From the NCBI GenBank assembly GCA_029204225.1, contig MU832013.1:1-64000 (forward strand): DNA of 64,000 nucleotides, written 5' to 3'. The position numbers and the translations under genes are program-made. Under the pieces are notes generated by a model. It made no database searches and was not told the DNA's origin. It was given only the letters and a program-made list of their open reading frames with translations. Positions 21,749-32,779 of this stretch are shown piece after piece (position 1 is the first letter of the stretch; the number at the start of each line of letters is the position of its first letter). The DNA comes from Diphasiastrum complanatum. Taxonomy: Eukaryota > Streptophyta > Lycopodiopsida > Lycopodiales > Lycopodiaceae.

Positions 21749-22270
21749 AGAGCACTTTTTTCCAATCTCAACCGAAGTGCTTCTTTCCAATCTCAACCGG
21801 AGCACTTGCTCGGATCTCAACTGAAGTGTTAAGTTAGATCTCAACCGCCGCATTTCTAGTAGATCTCAACCGGTGCACTTCTCTCGAGTCTCAACCGAAG
21901 TCTTCAATTAGATCTCGACCGGACCCTTCAGTCCTGATCTCAACCGGAGCACTTCTTTCAGATCTCAACCAAAGTGCTTCTTTCAAATCTCAACCGAAGC
22001 ACTTGCTCGCATCTCAACCGAAGTGTTCCGTTAGATCTCAACCGACTTGTTTTCGTTAGATCTCAACCGATGCACTCTCTCGAATCTCCACCGGCGGCCA
22101 TAGTCATATTTCAACTGACGTCTTCTATTGACATCTCGACCGACGACCTTGAGTGAGATCTCGACCGACGACCTTGCGTCAGATCTCGATCGATGCCCAC
22201 GCGTCAGTTCTCAACCGACCGATACTCTCAGAACTAAACCGATCCTTAGGCCGTCCAGTCCATATTCAAC
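21749..22270. repeat. Array of about 20 ATCTCAACCG motifs
   Basis: A 10-bp core (ATCTCAACCG with A/G changes) recurs every 25 or so bases with changing spacers such as AAGTGCTTCTTTC. Three more copies occur at 33140-33210, downstream of copy B integrase, so the array belongs to the terminal region of this gypsy family. It is a degenerate minisatellite within an LTR, not a CRISPR array. Confidence 0.85.
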
Positions 22271-22528
22271 CGAATTACAGTAATTGTGACCACTCGTAAC
22301 AACCGCATTGATCCGTGATGACCATTCTGCACCGTGAGAACTGCATCCAACCGTAGAGAATACATTCACCAATTTACACAATCATATGATACTCTACAAG
22401 TTGTTATGGATCACAAAAAGTGCATGTAGTATGTGAAGGAGTGAGGCAACCCTCCATCACTGCTCTCTAAGCCATAAAGAGTAGATCGCCCTGACGATAC
22501 GAATTCTACGGAGGCCTATCCACCAAAG

Positions 22529-23325
22529 ATGGTCTCCCCGTCCACCGAACAAGCTCGATTTAACAGAAATTCTTGGATGAAATCCCAAGTCCAAGAGCCA
22601 TCCACCAACCCATTCATCAGATGGGAACCCATGCATTATGAAGCTCCATATGAACGACCACATTTTCATGCTGCCGAATCTTCACATGCACGAGCTCACT
22701 TAGACGGAGCTTTCGCAAATAATGTTCCACGTACTGAAAAATGGACCCCAAAGCTAGACTCACCTAAGTACGATGGTAACAATGATCCTCAAAGATTTTT
22801 TCAAGTCTTTGAGAATGCATGTGATGTCTATGGCGAGACATCACCCAATGCCATGATTCAACTCTTCTCGATGACCATGATCGATCGAGCATGAGAATGG
22901 TTTTTTAACCTTGATCGTGAAGATAAACGTGACTGGTCACTCTTGAAGAAGGCCTTTATCAAACGCTTGAAGCCATTTTGCTTGATAGAAAGCCATTTTG
23001 TCAAGCCAACTAATATCAAAATGACAAAAGACGAAAAAGTACGTGACTACATTGAACGATTTAAAAGATTAAAAAGTCAGGTACAAGAGCAACCCACCGA
23101 GTCCATGCTTATCATTTGGTTCCTCGTTGGACTCCCACGATCGATACGACGTGAACTTCGTTCCAATGATGAATATACCTCATTGAAACAAGCCATGTCT
23201 GATGCCATTCGGGAAGAAGACGAGGGCTCAGATGTTGATGAACCACGAGAATGGAGAGCATATCGTGTTGTCCAAGAAGCTCGACCAAACGACGAGACAC
23301 GAGAACAGTTGTGGAAGACATAGAT
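22529..23325 (+). pseudogene. Gypsy gag (retrotransposon Gag domain), copy B
   Basis: The Gag core is clear: WTPKLDSPKYDGNNDPQRFF, then WSLLKKAFIKRLKP and KDEKVRDYIERFKRL, then WFLVGLPRSIRREL. A stop at 22892 interrupts the motif that normally reads GxAxxWF. A second stop follows REQLWKT at 23321. Confidence 0.85.
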
Positions 23326-23650
23326 GGAGTTGCCTAACCAGCAACACCAACAACAGATGGAGAAACTCACGAAAGAGTTTCAGAACACTCTTAAGTCTAT
23401 CCAGAGTTCGATGTCGAGTCAGTTACCCACTGGCCAAATCCATCATAGACGAGAGAACAAGTGGTGCCCTCACTGTCGAGGTGCACACACTAGCAATGAG
23501 TGCACTTCATACCAACCGGTCCCAGATACTTCCTTGATCAAATGTGAAATCTGCCAGTTTATGGGGCATACCTCTCTTTATTGCTATTATAACCCGAGGA
23601 ACCAGCCTCACAACCAGTTAGGAGGACATACTCAACCTCCTTGACAACCG
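23326..23650 (+). pseudogene. Gag C-terminal zinc-knuckle region
   Basis: A glutamine-rich stretch (NQQHQQQMEKL) leads into two Cys/His groups, WCPHCRGAHTSNEC and CEICQFMGHTSLYC. This resembles the nucleocapsid part of Tat-type gypsy elements. Confidence 0.75.
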
Positions 23651-23713
23651 TTTGTTTCACAAAACCAACACACGCACTACCAACCACAAAACAACCAAGT
23701 CCATATACAAGAG

Positions 23714-25225
23714 TTGCCCAGACAACCTCGACATGAACCCCAACAACAGCTGACACTCTTAGGACCACCTCCAAGAGGACAACCAGATCTAGGACCACAA
23801 AAACATAGAAATCCTCGAGAGTCTACACAAACACATCTTGTTGAAAACTCCTTCGATCAGTCCTATCATCAAGATACAACACTTCCATTTGCTAGTTCTC
23901 AACATTATCAAACCGACAACTCATGCTCGTGCAAACGAGATGAGTATTCAACACCACCAGAAAATCCAACACAGCTAGCCATCCAAGATGGTTATGCTAT
24001 TGCCACAGGCCCAATGGTTGACTGTAAAGTAAAAAACCAATACCATGCGGAATGTCCCGACTGTGTCCGTAAACACAGTTTCAAGGATTGTCCTAAACAA
24101 CCTAACAGAATTCTTCCAGCACGTCATGTCTCATCCGAACCTATTAGAGCTCTCACTAGAGCACAACGCCAACAACAAGAACAGCAGCAAAATAATGTCA
24201 AATCAGCTAACCCTCGGGGAAGCAACTTGACGGCTTCCACATTACCAAAAGATTACCCAGACCCAAAGGTGGAACAACGGCAATACAATGAGTTTCGAGA
24301 GGAAGAACATACAAAAAGTTTGTTCTCAACTCATATCCCCGAAAAGGAGCATTCCCTACAGGGACTTGAAGTATTTTCTGACCTCTTGCAGGCTCAACTC
24401 ACCATGTCGTTTCATACCGCAATAAAATCCTTCACTGGGCTTCAACGTTATGTCCATCAAAATTTTCATATGCCTACTATTCCTAATGAACAGCGAGAAA
24501 CAAAAGAGATTCCTGAAATTTCCCAGATTCCTATGAATCTGTTGAATATAAGTGTTGCTAAGGGGACTAGCATCACCCTACCTTTGTCCTATAAAGACTA
24601 TCCCGTAGTATTCGCTATCCTAGATAGCGGATCAGACGTTAATATCATGGCTTTGTCATTAGCAAAGTCATGGGGCTTTCATACCCTCAATCAACCATGA
24701 TATAAACTTTGCATGGCTGATCAACGAGTTACTGACCCTGCTGGTCATTTATCAAATATAAAAGTTTGTATAGCTGGTGTCAAATTTGTGCTAGATTGTG
24801 TCATCTTAGATATACTAGAAGATAACAATACATATAAACTCCTTCTTGGTACACCCTGGCTCCAGATGGCAGGTGTTGTCCAAGATTGGAAGCGTAGCAA
24901 AATTACCTTTGGTAACCACGATAAACGAGTCACGGTTGACTCAACAGGCCATGTCAAGGCCACCAAGGTATACGATGATTGGTCATCCACAACATTTGAC
25001 GAATCAGATAGCGTCCTGATCCAACCAAAAGGTCACTATACGAGATCCACGGACATAATCAATCGGGGTCACGCACTAGCCACTGTGGACTGTATTGATT
25101 CCAATCGATGTCGTATCGAAACTGCTGCAAGAGATGTGGATATTCTCTCATCTTCTACAGACATTGACATACCCATCATCCCACTTATGATGATTGACCG
25201 GATTCCTATAGCGTGGTGCCCATGA
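23714..25225 (+). pseudogene. Gypsy linker and aspartic protease, copy B
   Basis: A long proline- and glutamine-rich linker ends in a retropepsin-like domain. VFAILDSGSDVNIMAL carries the catalytic DSG, and LLLGTPWLQMAGVVQDW is the second conserved block. A TGA at 24698-24700 separates them. Confidence 0.85.
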
Positions 25226-25374
25226 GAACCTAGTGTCTCTACCGCCCATGTTTCGGAAGAAGGTATCATTTCCATGGATGATGTACACATGACGGATGAA
25301 CATGTACTCCTATATCTAGATGCACAATCTTATCCGCCAAAAACAATTCCTACGGAGATAACGACACCAGGTTT

Positions 25375-26238
25375 TTGGCTCACGTCCAACTGACATCCAA
25401 GGTACCCAACACCCCAACATACAAGCCCAAACCCAAAGTATATACATGGGATGTGTATCCAAATGAAGTCTGGGATGCAATCGACGACGATCTGCTAAGT
25501 GAGGCACCAACACCGCCCACTCAAAAAAAACAAAACCTTCAGTTTCAAAAAACTAAAGTTATCGATACAGAATTAACCGAGCGTCAAAAACAGATGCGTG
25601 AGAAGCTTAAACAGCCGATCAAGCCCTTGTCCAAAGGGACAGAAACTAAACAATCCGACCAAGCTTCCAGGTCCGGTAGTGAATCAACTCAGATGATTCC
25701 CAAAGTACCAGAAAATTTTGTGGACCCACCGTTTGATCTTCCACGGAAGCTCAAAGACTTTACACTGGATGACGTTGTTATCCAGTTACCACAGCCACAT
25801 CGGGAGCCTACGCCAAATTCCAACTCCTTTGAAGGACCTGCTAAGACCATTCCACAAAACCTTAAAGATCCTGACGAGGAAGTAGATCGAATAGTTCATC
25901 TTGGTGCACATTTGTCATCAACCCAACTTGCTGATCTAGAAATATTACTTCGCAAATACAGGGATGTATTTGCATGGAATTATACGGAAATGAAAGGAAT
26001 CCCACCTGAAATAGTTGTCCATAGGATTCCTTTAGAAGACAATGCTAAGCCTATTAGGGCTAAACCCTATCGATCTAACCCTGTCTATCTTGAGAGGATC
26101 GATGAGGATATTGAGAAATTGCTGGATGTTGGCTTCATTTATGAAGTTCAGCATACTGATTGGGTATCGCCCATTGTGATTGTGCCCAAGAAAAATGGCA
26201 AGCTTCGTATCTGTGTCAACCTCAAGAAACTTAATGCG
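25375..26238 (+). pseudogene. Gypsy RT N-terminal part, copy B
   Basis: The frame is open to the insertion site. It contains LLRKYRDVFAWNYTEMKGI, PIRAKPYRSNP and the RT finger motif WVSPIVIVPKKNGKLRICVN, ending LKKLNA at the target duplication. Confidence 0.88.
26234..26238. repeat. Target-site duplication ATGCG, left copy
   Basis: ATGCG directly precedes the LTR and is repeated directly after the right LTR at 30798-30802. Confidence 0.93.
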
Positions 26239-26939
26239 TGTGAAGAATTGCCAAAAATTGGCAAATCTAGCTTGATCAAAAACCATGTAGAATAGTGTAA
26301 ATTGTGTACACAAGTGGGTCCCACACATGTGAGGCCATGATGCCACATGGGAAACCCATCCTAATGTAGGTTAGGTCAAGTCAAGAGAGTTGGTCATGTC
26401 TATTTGGTGGTCATCCCTACTTTATAGGACCTACACCTAAGTTTAAGGTGAAAATTTGACCAACTAGCTACCTACCAAGCATAACTCTAGGAAATAGACT
26501 AGGGTTTCATTTTAGGTCAAGGAGAGTGAGTTAACTTCCTTATTACATGCTGGAAATCCACCTAACTTCAAGAAGGAAGTCGAATTTGCTATGTATTCCC
26601 TCTCTCCATAGTGAGAAGATAGAAATTTTTTGGAGCTCATTGGCAATCTCAAGTTAGTTCACTATGTACATTGAGTTTTTGTGATCCAAATGAAACCAAA
26701 TCAATTTCTACTTGTTTCTCAGGTTGAAGGCCATACTACAGCCTGTAGTACACACGTGTGGGCTCGGATTTCAATGTTTATCAATGCTTTTGATTGTTAA
26801 TGCTTGTTGTTTGTCAAATTGCCAATCTAGATCAACTTTTTTGTGTCTAGTTTTTTGATAGATTGTTAAGCAAGCATCCAATCACTCTTGTGAATATTTT
26901 GTAGATCCATTTATGGTCCTAAAGTACAGTACTTTCACA
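26239..26939 (+). repeat. 5' LTR, 701 bp
   Basis: It starts TGTGAAGAATTG and ends TACTTTCACA. A 9-bp palindrome-like CCAAAAATTGG lies near the start. Confidence 0.93.
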
Positions 26940-26952
26940 TGGTATCAGAGCC
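26940..26952 (+). other. Primer-binding site (tRNA-Met type)
   Basis: TGGTATCAGAGCC directly adjoins the LTR end CA. Confidence 0.9.
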
Positions 26953-27377
26953 AAGTACAAGAGCATAAGCCATTGATCTAATGCAAATCCATTTTTAGCA
27001 AGTTTTGGTGCTAAAAGCTAGTATTGAGAGGGCAAGCTAGAATCCTGATTTTGGTGAGGAGATTTGATCCCAAACTTGGTAGGGGTCCAAATCCGTACTG
27101 TCCACATGTGTGGGCACCTCTGAACCTGCATTTAATGCATGGTATTCATTTGATCCAAAAAAATTCAATTTGTGAGCTATTGGTGTAATTTTTGGCGGAG
27201 ATCCTAGGATAATCTACCAAGATCATTTGCCATTGATTAGATTTAATTTGTTTCATGGAATCTAATTAATCTAGGCTGAGTTCAAGTCCTATTAAGGTTA
27301 AAAAAAGGTCTTGAAAGTACACCAAGAAGGAAGAAAGATATTAAGTCATTTTTTTGTCCAAAAATAGCCAAAATTGG

Positions 27378-27708
27378 CAAGATTTGATTGTAAGTAGATT
27401 TCACATCATCTTATCTTCATTCCAACTTTGTGAGGGAGTGCTAGAACTGAGATTATAAGTCCATTTGTTGGATTAGAAATCTAATTTGAGTGAAAAACTA
27501 CAAGAGAGAGACCTTAGTGAGTTTCTAGAGACAATCAAATCCATTTCTTGGCAAGATTTGTTTGAAAGTAGTTTTCACTTCATCTTATCTTCATTCCAGC
27601 TTTGTGAGGGAGTGATAGAACTGTGATTATAAGTCCATTTGTTGGATGAGTAAAACACTACAATTGTGAGACCTTTGTGAGTTTCAAGTCAATCAAATCT
27701 ATTTCTTG
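27378..27708 (+). repeat. Tandem duplication of about 165 bp in the leader
   Basis: Two adjacent segments (about 27378-27550 and 27551-27708) share GCAAGATTTG, CATCTTATCTTCATTCCA, TTTGTGAGGGAGTG and TATAAGTCCATTTGTTGGAT in order. The second ends 22 bases before the gag ATG. Confidence 0.88.
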
Positions 27709-27729
27709 TTTGTAGAAGTCACTAGTAAG

Positions 27730-29886
27730 ATGGGATCTGCTGGAGCATACCTTCTAGAAGCTAGTGAGAGGTTGAATTCTACAAATTATGCTATTTGGAA
27801 GGTTAGAATGGAGTCACTATTGATGCTCCAAGACCTTTACGAGTTCTTGATTGAAGATGAAGATGAACCTCTAGGTGCACAGGAGTTAGCTAGATACAAG
27901 AAGAGATCTAGGCTTGCACTTCATTGTGTGAAGATGAATGTGAGCAATGATTTGTTGAGAGAAGTATCAGCTTGTACTAATGCTAAAGAGGCTTGGGAGT
28001 CTTTAAAATCAATCTATGAGTCTAGCAACACTTCTAGAGTTCTTATGCTTAGAAATCAAATTTTGCAAAGCATGAGGAGAAGTGAGGAGAGTGCACAGGA
28101 TTATGTACTCAGAATCAAGTTTCTAAATAGGGAGTTGGCTTCCATTGGAGAGAAGATTCATGATGGAGAGCTTGTACAAATTGTCCTTAATGGTCTAGGA
28201 GATGACTTTGCAAATTTGGTCCAAAGTTTTGCCATCCAAGACACTTTGCCAACTATAGAAAAAATTCACAGTGTATTAGTGGCTGAAGAGTGTAGGATGC
28301 TCCATGCAAAATCTAGGATGAGTTCCTTGTCATTGCAGGATGGTGATGAGAAAGCCAATTTCTCATTCAAGGGCAAAAAGAAGACCAATGGAAAGAAGAA
28401 GCATCCAAAGGAGGCCAAAGAAGAGGATGATGCATCAAGCTCAAAGGACAAGTCAAAGCAAAAATGCTTCTTTTGTGGAGAGAAGGGGCATTATGCATCT
28501 GAATGCTACAAGAGGCTAAGAGCACAAGTGGAGGAGGACAAACAAGGAAACCTTGCAAAGGAGGAGGAGAAGGATGAAGTAGATGTATTCTTGATGGCAT
28601 CTACATCCTCACCGACAAGCAATAGCAATTCAAGAGACAATTGGTGGATTGACAGTGGGGCTAGCTCCCACATGTCTTGTGAAAAGGACTTTTTCTCAAC
28701 CTTACACTCATTCAATGATGCTAAAAAGTTTGTCTTTACTGCAAATGATGAAGAGTGTAGGATAGATGGTGTTGGCACCATATCTTTGTGTCTAGAATCC
28801 TCAAAATGCATGGATCTAGAAAATGTCCTTTATGTACCATCAATCACCAAGAATATGCTTAGTGTTGGTCTACTCTTAGAAAGTGGTTTGGATGTCCACT
28901 TTAAGCATGGTGTTTGCTTCATCTTGAAGAATGATGTTTGCATTGAAAAGGGATTTAAAGATGGAAGATTGTTTAAGTTGGAAGCTAGTGTTGCTTTTGA
29001 AAGAATGAGCTTGGCAAAGGAGGAGATCACTCAAGAGGAGATCTTGGCAAAGTGTAATTTTGCTTGCATTGAGGAGGAGCATCAAAAGGAGGAAGATCTT
29101 GAGGATCAGCCTCAAAGCATGAGAGTTCCAAGGGAGTCCTCAATGACAATGGCCGAGTCATCAAATTGCATGCAAATTGTCCATTCAAGTGTGCATCTTG
29201 CAAGGGTGGTGAGCATTGGAGAGTCTACTATCTTTGAATACTTTTTGCAAAGTAGTAGTAGACATGAGGTGACTTGTTTCTTATCTTTAAGATCCATGGT
29301 GTTTATTACTTTGTATGACAAGACAATGAAATGGGATGCTTTGAAATCTACATTTGTTGTTGATAAAGCAATTTCATTGGATAACTATTTTTGTAATAGT
29401 TTGAATAGAGTCATAAAAGATGAAACATCATTTGCTTTGGAAATCTTTGTGTCCACATGCTTTGTGCATGATCATTCCAATGTAAGGACCAAAGATTATC
29501 CTATTTCAATGATAGGAATAATGGTAGTGTTTTGCTCTTCAAGTATAGATTGTAGAATCTACTTGTTTTCAACCAAAGAATTTGTCAATGGTGGAAATGT
29601 GATCTTTCAAGAGTGGAATATTTGTAAACTTGAAGAAGCACCTTTGGATCAATACCTTATTCAATTCATTGATGGTTTGGAGTCAAGTCAAGTGGAGGAG
29701 CAAGCTCAAGACCCGAGGACTCCAAGAAGAATCTTGAGTATCAAGATGGAGCCATCAAGGTTCAATCATATGGATCAAGCAAGACAAGTTGTCTTTGGCA
29801 ACATTATTTATGCACTTAATATTTTAATTGATGTATCTTCAAGTGCACAAAATGCCTTGGAATCCATGGCTTGGCATGATGTTTAG
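27730..29886 (+). CDS. Gag-protease polyprotein with unrecognised C-terminal region
   Basis: This 718-residue frame is intact. I start at ATG 27730 because the frame upstream has only TTG. Residues 1-200 are a copia-type Gag (LNSTNYAIWKVRMESLLM, then LRIKFLNRELASIGE). The zinc knuckle CFFCGEKGHYASEC lies near 246-259. WWIDSGASSHMSC near 305-317 has the DSGA motif of copia protease, followed by the GAG-pre-integrase-like segment (LENVLYVPSITKNMLSV). From about residue 428 no integrase or RT motif appears: an acidic stretch (EEEHQKEEDLEDQP) precedes about 250 residues with hydrophobic segments. Near the end, PRTPRRILSIKMEPSRFN resembles the linker that precedes RT in copia elements, so part may be reworked pol sequence. 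Confidence 0.88.
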   Translation: MGSAGAYLLEASERLNSTNYAIWKVRMESLLMLQDLYEFLIEDEDEPLGAQELARYKKRSRLALHCVKMNVSNDLLREVSACTNAKEAWESLKSIYESSNTSRVLMLRNQILQSMRRSEESAQDYVLRIKFLNRELASIGEKIHDGELVQIVLNGLGDDFANLVQSFAIQDTLPTIEKIHSVLVAEECRMLHAKSRMSSLSLQDGDEKANFSFKGKKKTNGKKKHPKEAKEEDDASSSKDKSKQKCFFCGEKGHYASECYKRLRAQVEEDKQGNLAKEEEKDEVDVFLMASTSSPTSNSNSRDNWWIDSGASSHMSCEKDFFSTLHSFNDAKKFVFTANDEECRIDGVGTISLCLESSKCMDLENVLYVPSITKNMLSVGLLLESGLDVHFKHGVCFILKNDVCIEKGFKDGRLFKLEASVAFERMSLAKEEITQEEILAKCNFACIEEEHQKEEDLEDQPQSMRVPRESSMTMAESSNCMQIVHSSVHLARVVSIGESTIFEYFLQSSSRHEVTCFLSLRSMVFITLYDKTMKWDALKSTFVVDKAISLDNYFCNSLNRVIKDETSFALEIFVSTCFVHDHSNVRTKDYPISMIGIMVVFCSSSIDCRIYLFSTKEFVNGGNVIFQEWNICKLEEAPLDQYLIQFIDGLESSQVEEQAQDPRTPRRILSIKMEPSRFNHMDQARQVVFGNIIYALNILIDVSSSAQNALESMAWHDV

Positions 29887-30089
29887 TTTTGAAGTGTGCT
29901 ACATGTATATAGACACATTTATGGAACATCTTGTAAGGGATCCTCTAAGAGGTGGTGAAAGATCCTTCATGGACATCATTCTCTATTGGAGTCTCAAAAG
30001 TTCCTTCTTTGTAGCTGGATTTTTTAGACACTTCTAAAAGCTTTCATTGATCTATCAAGAGAGTTGTAAATAGATCAAGCTAAATTTGA

Positions 30090-30096
30090 GGAGGAG
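30090..30096 (+). other. Polypurine tract
   Basis: GAGGAGGAG abuts the right LTR start TGTGCAG. Confidence 0.8.
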
Positions 30097-30797
30097 TGTG
30101 CAGAATTGCCAAAAATTGGCAAATCTAGCTTGATCAAAAACCATGTAGAATAGTGTAAATTGTGTACACAAGTGGGTCCCACACATGTGAGGCCATGGTG
30201 CCACATGGGAAACCCATCCTAATGTAGGTTAGGTCAATTCAAGAGAGTTGGTCATGTCTATTTGGTGGTCATCCCTACTTTATAGGACCTACACCTAAGT
30301 TTAAGGTGAAAATTTGACCAACTAGCTACCTACCAAGCATAACTCTAGGAAATAGACTAGGGTTTCATTTTAGGTCAAGGAGAGTGAGTTAACTTCCTTA
30401 TTACATGCTGGAAATCCACCTAACTTCAAGAAGGATGTCGAATTTGCTATGTATTCCCTCTCTCCATAGTGAGAAGATAGAAAATTTTTGGAGCTCATTG
30501 GCAATCTCAAGTTAGTTCACTATGTACATTGAGTTTTTGTGATCCAAATGAAACCAAATCAATTTCTACTTGTTTCTCAGGTTGAAGGCCGTACTACAGC
30601 CTGTAGTACACACGTGTGGGCTCGGATTTCAATGTTTATCAATGCTTTTGATTGTTAATGCTTGTTGTTTGTCAAATTGCCAATCTAGATCAACTTTTTT
30701 GTGTCTAGTTTTTTGATAGATTGTTAAGCAAGCATCCAATCACTCTTGTGGATCTTTTGTAGATCCATTTATGGTCCTAAAGTACAGTACTTTCACA
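30097..30797 (+). repeat. 3' LTR, 701 bp
   Basis: It has the same length as the left LTR with a handful of substitutions, for example TGTGCAG for TGTGAAG and CATGGTGCC for CATGATGCC. Confidence 0.93.
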
Positions 30798-31590
30798 ATG
30801 CGGTTACGAAGAAAGACCATTTTCCCTTGTCTTTAACGACCCAAATATTAGAGGAAATGGTAGGAGCTGAAGCTTTCAGCTTCTTGGATGGATTCAACCG
30901 TTATTTTCTTGTTCAAATAGCCTCTGAAGATAAACATTAAACGGCCTTTGAGGAGTTGAAAATAGCCCTCACCATGGCCTTTGAGGAGTTGAAAACAGCC
31001 CTCACCACGGCTCTCATACTCCGCTCACCAGATTACACAAAAGAGTTTCATGTGCATACTGACGCAAGTATGCATGCCATTGGAGGTCTTCTTGCGCAAT
31101 CGGACGAGTATGGCAAAGACTTTCCCATACGTTTCTTGAGCAGGCAACTGGTGCCTGCTCAAGTAAACTACACAACTACCGAGAGAGAAGCATTGGCGAT
31201 GGTCTATGCAGTACAACAACTACGACATTATTTATTAGGCCAGACCTTTGCTTTCTTCACAGACCATCAAGCCCTTCTATATATCGTTAATAAGTCCTGT
31301 AAGACAGGACACATAGCTCGATGGCTGCTGATTTTGGAGGAATTTAATTTCCGTGTAGTCATTCAGAAAGGGACCCAACATTTCATGGCGGACCACCTTT
31401 CCAGACTACCAAGTGCTGAAAAAGCAACTGCACCAGTCAATGATGATCTCCCTAATGCATGCCTTATTCAAATCGATGCTACACCCTTATGGGCTGAGGA
31501 GATCACTCAGTTCCTCACAACAGGAAGACTAAAAGAAGGCCTGAGTACAACGGAAAAAAGAAGTTTTTTAATAAAAGCAGCACCCTTTTA
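30798..31590 (+). pseudogene. Gypsy RT remainder and RNase H, copy B
   Basis: RT resumes exactly at the duplicated target (VTKKDHFPLSL, then FSFLDGFNRYFLVQIA). It then skips to RNase H through a deletion that removes the catalytic DD box. A 36-base unit (GCCTTTGAGGAGTTGAAAA) is tandemly doubled at the deletion joint near 30948-31005. RNase H is good: FHVHTDASMHAIGGLLAQ, TTEREALAMVYAVQQLRHYL, FFTDHQALLYI, FMADHLSRLP. Confidence 0.88.
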
Positions 31591-32779
31591 GTTAATAGCA
31601 GGACAACTCTACAAAAGTGGCATTGATGGCATTATTCGACAATGTGTTTATGAATCTGAAATACGACTGATAATATCTCAGACTCATGAGGGCATTGGGG
31701 GTGGCCACTTTTTTGCTGAAGCCACAGCGAAGATTATCCTTCGAGCAGGATTGTTGTGGCCATCTTTGTTTAAGGACACATTTGTTCTCATTAAAGCGTG
31801 TGATGTTTGTCAACGAGCAAAGAAAAATACCAAAGCAGACTTCACGCCACTGACTCCCATTATAGAAGGCGAAGCCTTCCATAAGTGGGGGATTGACTTT
31901 GTTGGACCAATCAGTCCAGCAGCAAAACACACCCAAGCTCGCTACATCCTCATAGCCACAGATTATGCCACTAAGTGAGTTGAGGCTCGAGCAACGAAGG
32001 ACGCCAACGTAAAAACAGTCGCACGTTTTTTTTACGAAAACATTATTACACGTTTTGGCTGTCCCATAGAGCTAGTTAGTGACCGTGGCACACATTTTTT
32101 AGATGATGTCGTTGATAACCTCCTACGCCATTACTTTGTCGTTCACAGAAAAAGTACCCCGTACTACCCTAGATATAATGGCCAGGCTGAATCAACTAAC
32201 AAGATGATATGTAAAATTTTGACTAAGATAGTTTAAACCAGTCGTTCTGATTGGGAAACAAAACTTTTTTCAGCTGTTTGGGCTTACCGCACCACCCCGA
32301 AGAAAGCCACTGGGTGGGTTACCCCTTTTCACTTAGTATATGGTCAAGAGGCGGTAATGCCAGTCGAATTCTTAGTCCCATCATTACGAGTCATGGAAGC
32401 TTTTTCAACAGATCTCTGTGAAAAAGCTGCAATCGAACAACAACTCAAAACCATGCTATTTACGTTAGCCCAGTTATGCGAGACGAGACTAATATCTTAT
32501 CACGCACCACTAGTTAACAAACGACGCCAAAAGGCATGGCATGACCGTCACCTGCGCAATAAAGATCTACACTTAGCTGACCATGTGCTTATTTATACAT
32601 CAAAGAAGCATCCCGGCAATTTGAAGTTCAGAAGTGAGGGGCCATACATTATCGATAAAATTTTTCCTAATGGTGCAGTCCAATTACAAACACTTGATGG
32701 GATACTCCTAGACACTGTCGTAAACGGTGGTCGTCTACGGCGGTATTACGAAGAGTTGTTCTTTGTTGGCCCACTTTAA
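31591..32779 (+). pseudogene. Gypsy integrase, copy B
   Basis: The finger (THEGIGGGHFFAEAT, CDVCQRAKKNTK), WGIDFVGPIS, ELVSDRGTHF and NGQAESTNKM show the full D,D-E core, with stops at 31590, 31977 and 32235. The C-terminal part is open from 32357 (GQEAVMPVEF, then LRSEGPY-like FRSEGPYIIDKIFPNGAVQL) and ends at 32779. This C-terminus lacks a chromodomain, in keeping with the Tat/Athila branch. Confidence 0.85.

Larger units (their letters stand above)
26239..30797 (+). mobile_element. Young non-autonomous copia-type LTR element with gag-protease-unknown ORF
   Basis: This 4559-bp element has two LTRs of exactly 701 bp that differ at roughly nine positions by eye, a primer-binding site touching the left LTR, a polypurine tract and a perfect 5-bp target duplication. 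Its only gene (27730-29886) encodes Gag, a protease-like segment and an unknown C-terminus; integrase, RT and RNase H are absent. It must have been copied by enzymes supplied from elsewhere. It interrupts the RT of gypsy copy B. Confidence 0.93.

Noticed and set aside
21749-22270. CRISPR-like array
   Set aside because: Repeats are degenerate, only 10 bp, spacers are related to each other, and the context is a plant gypsy element.
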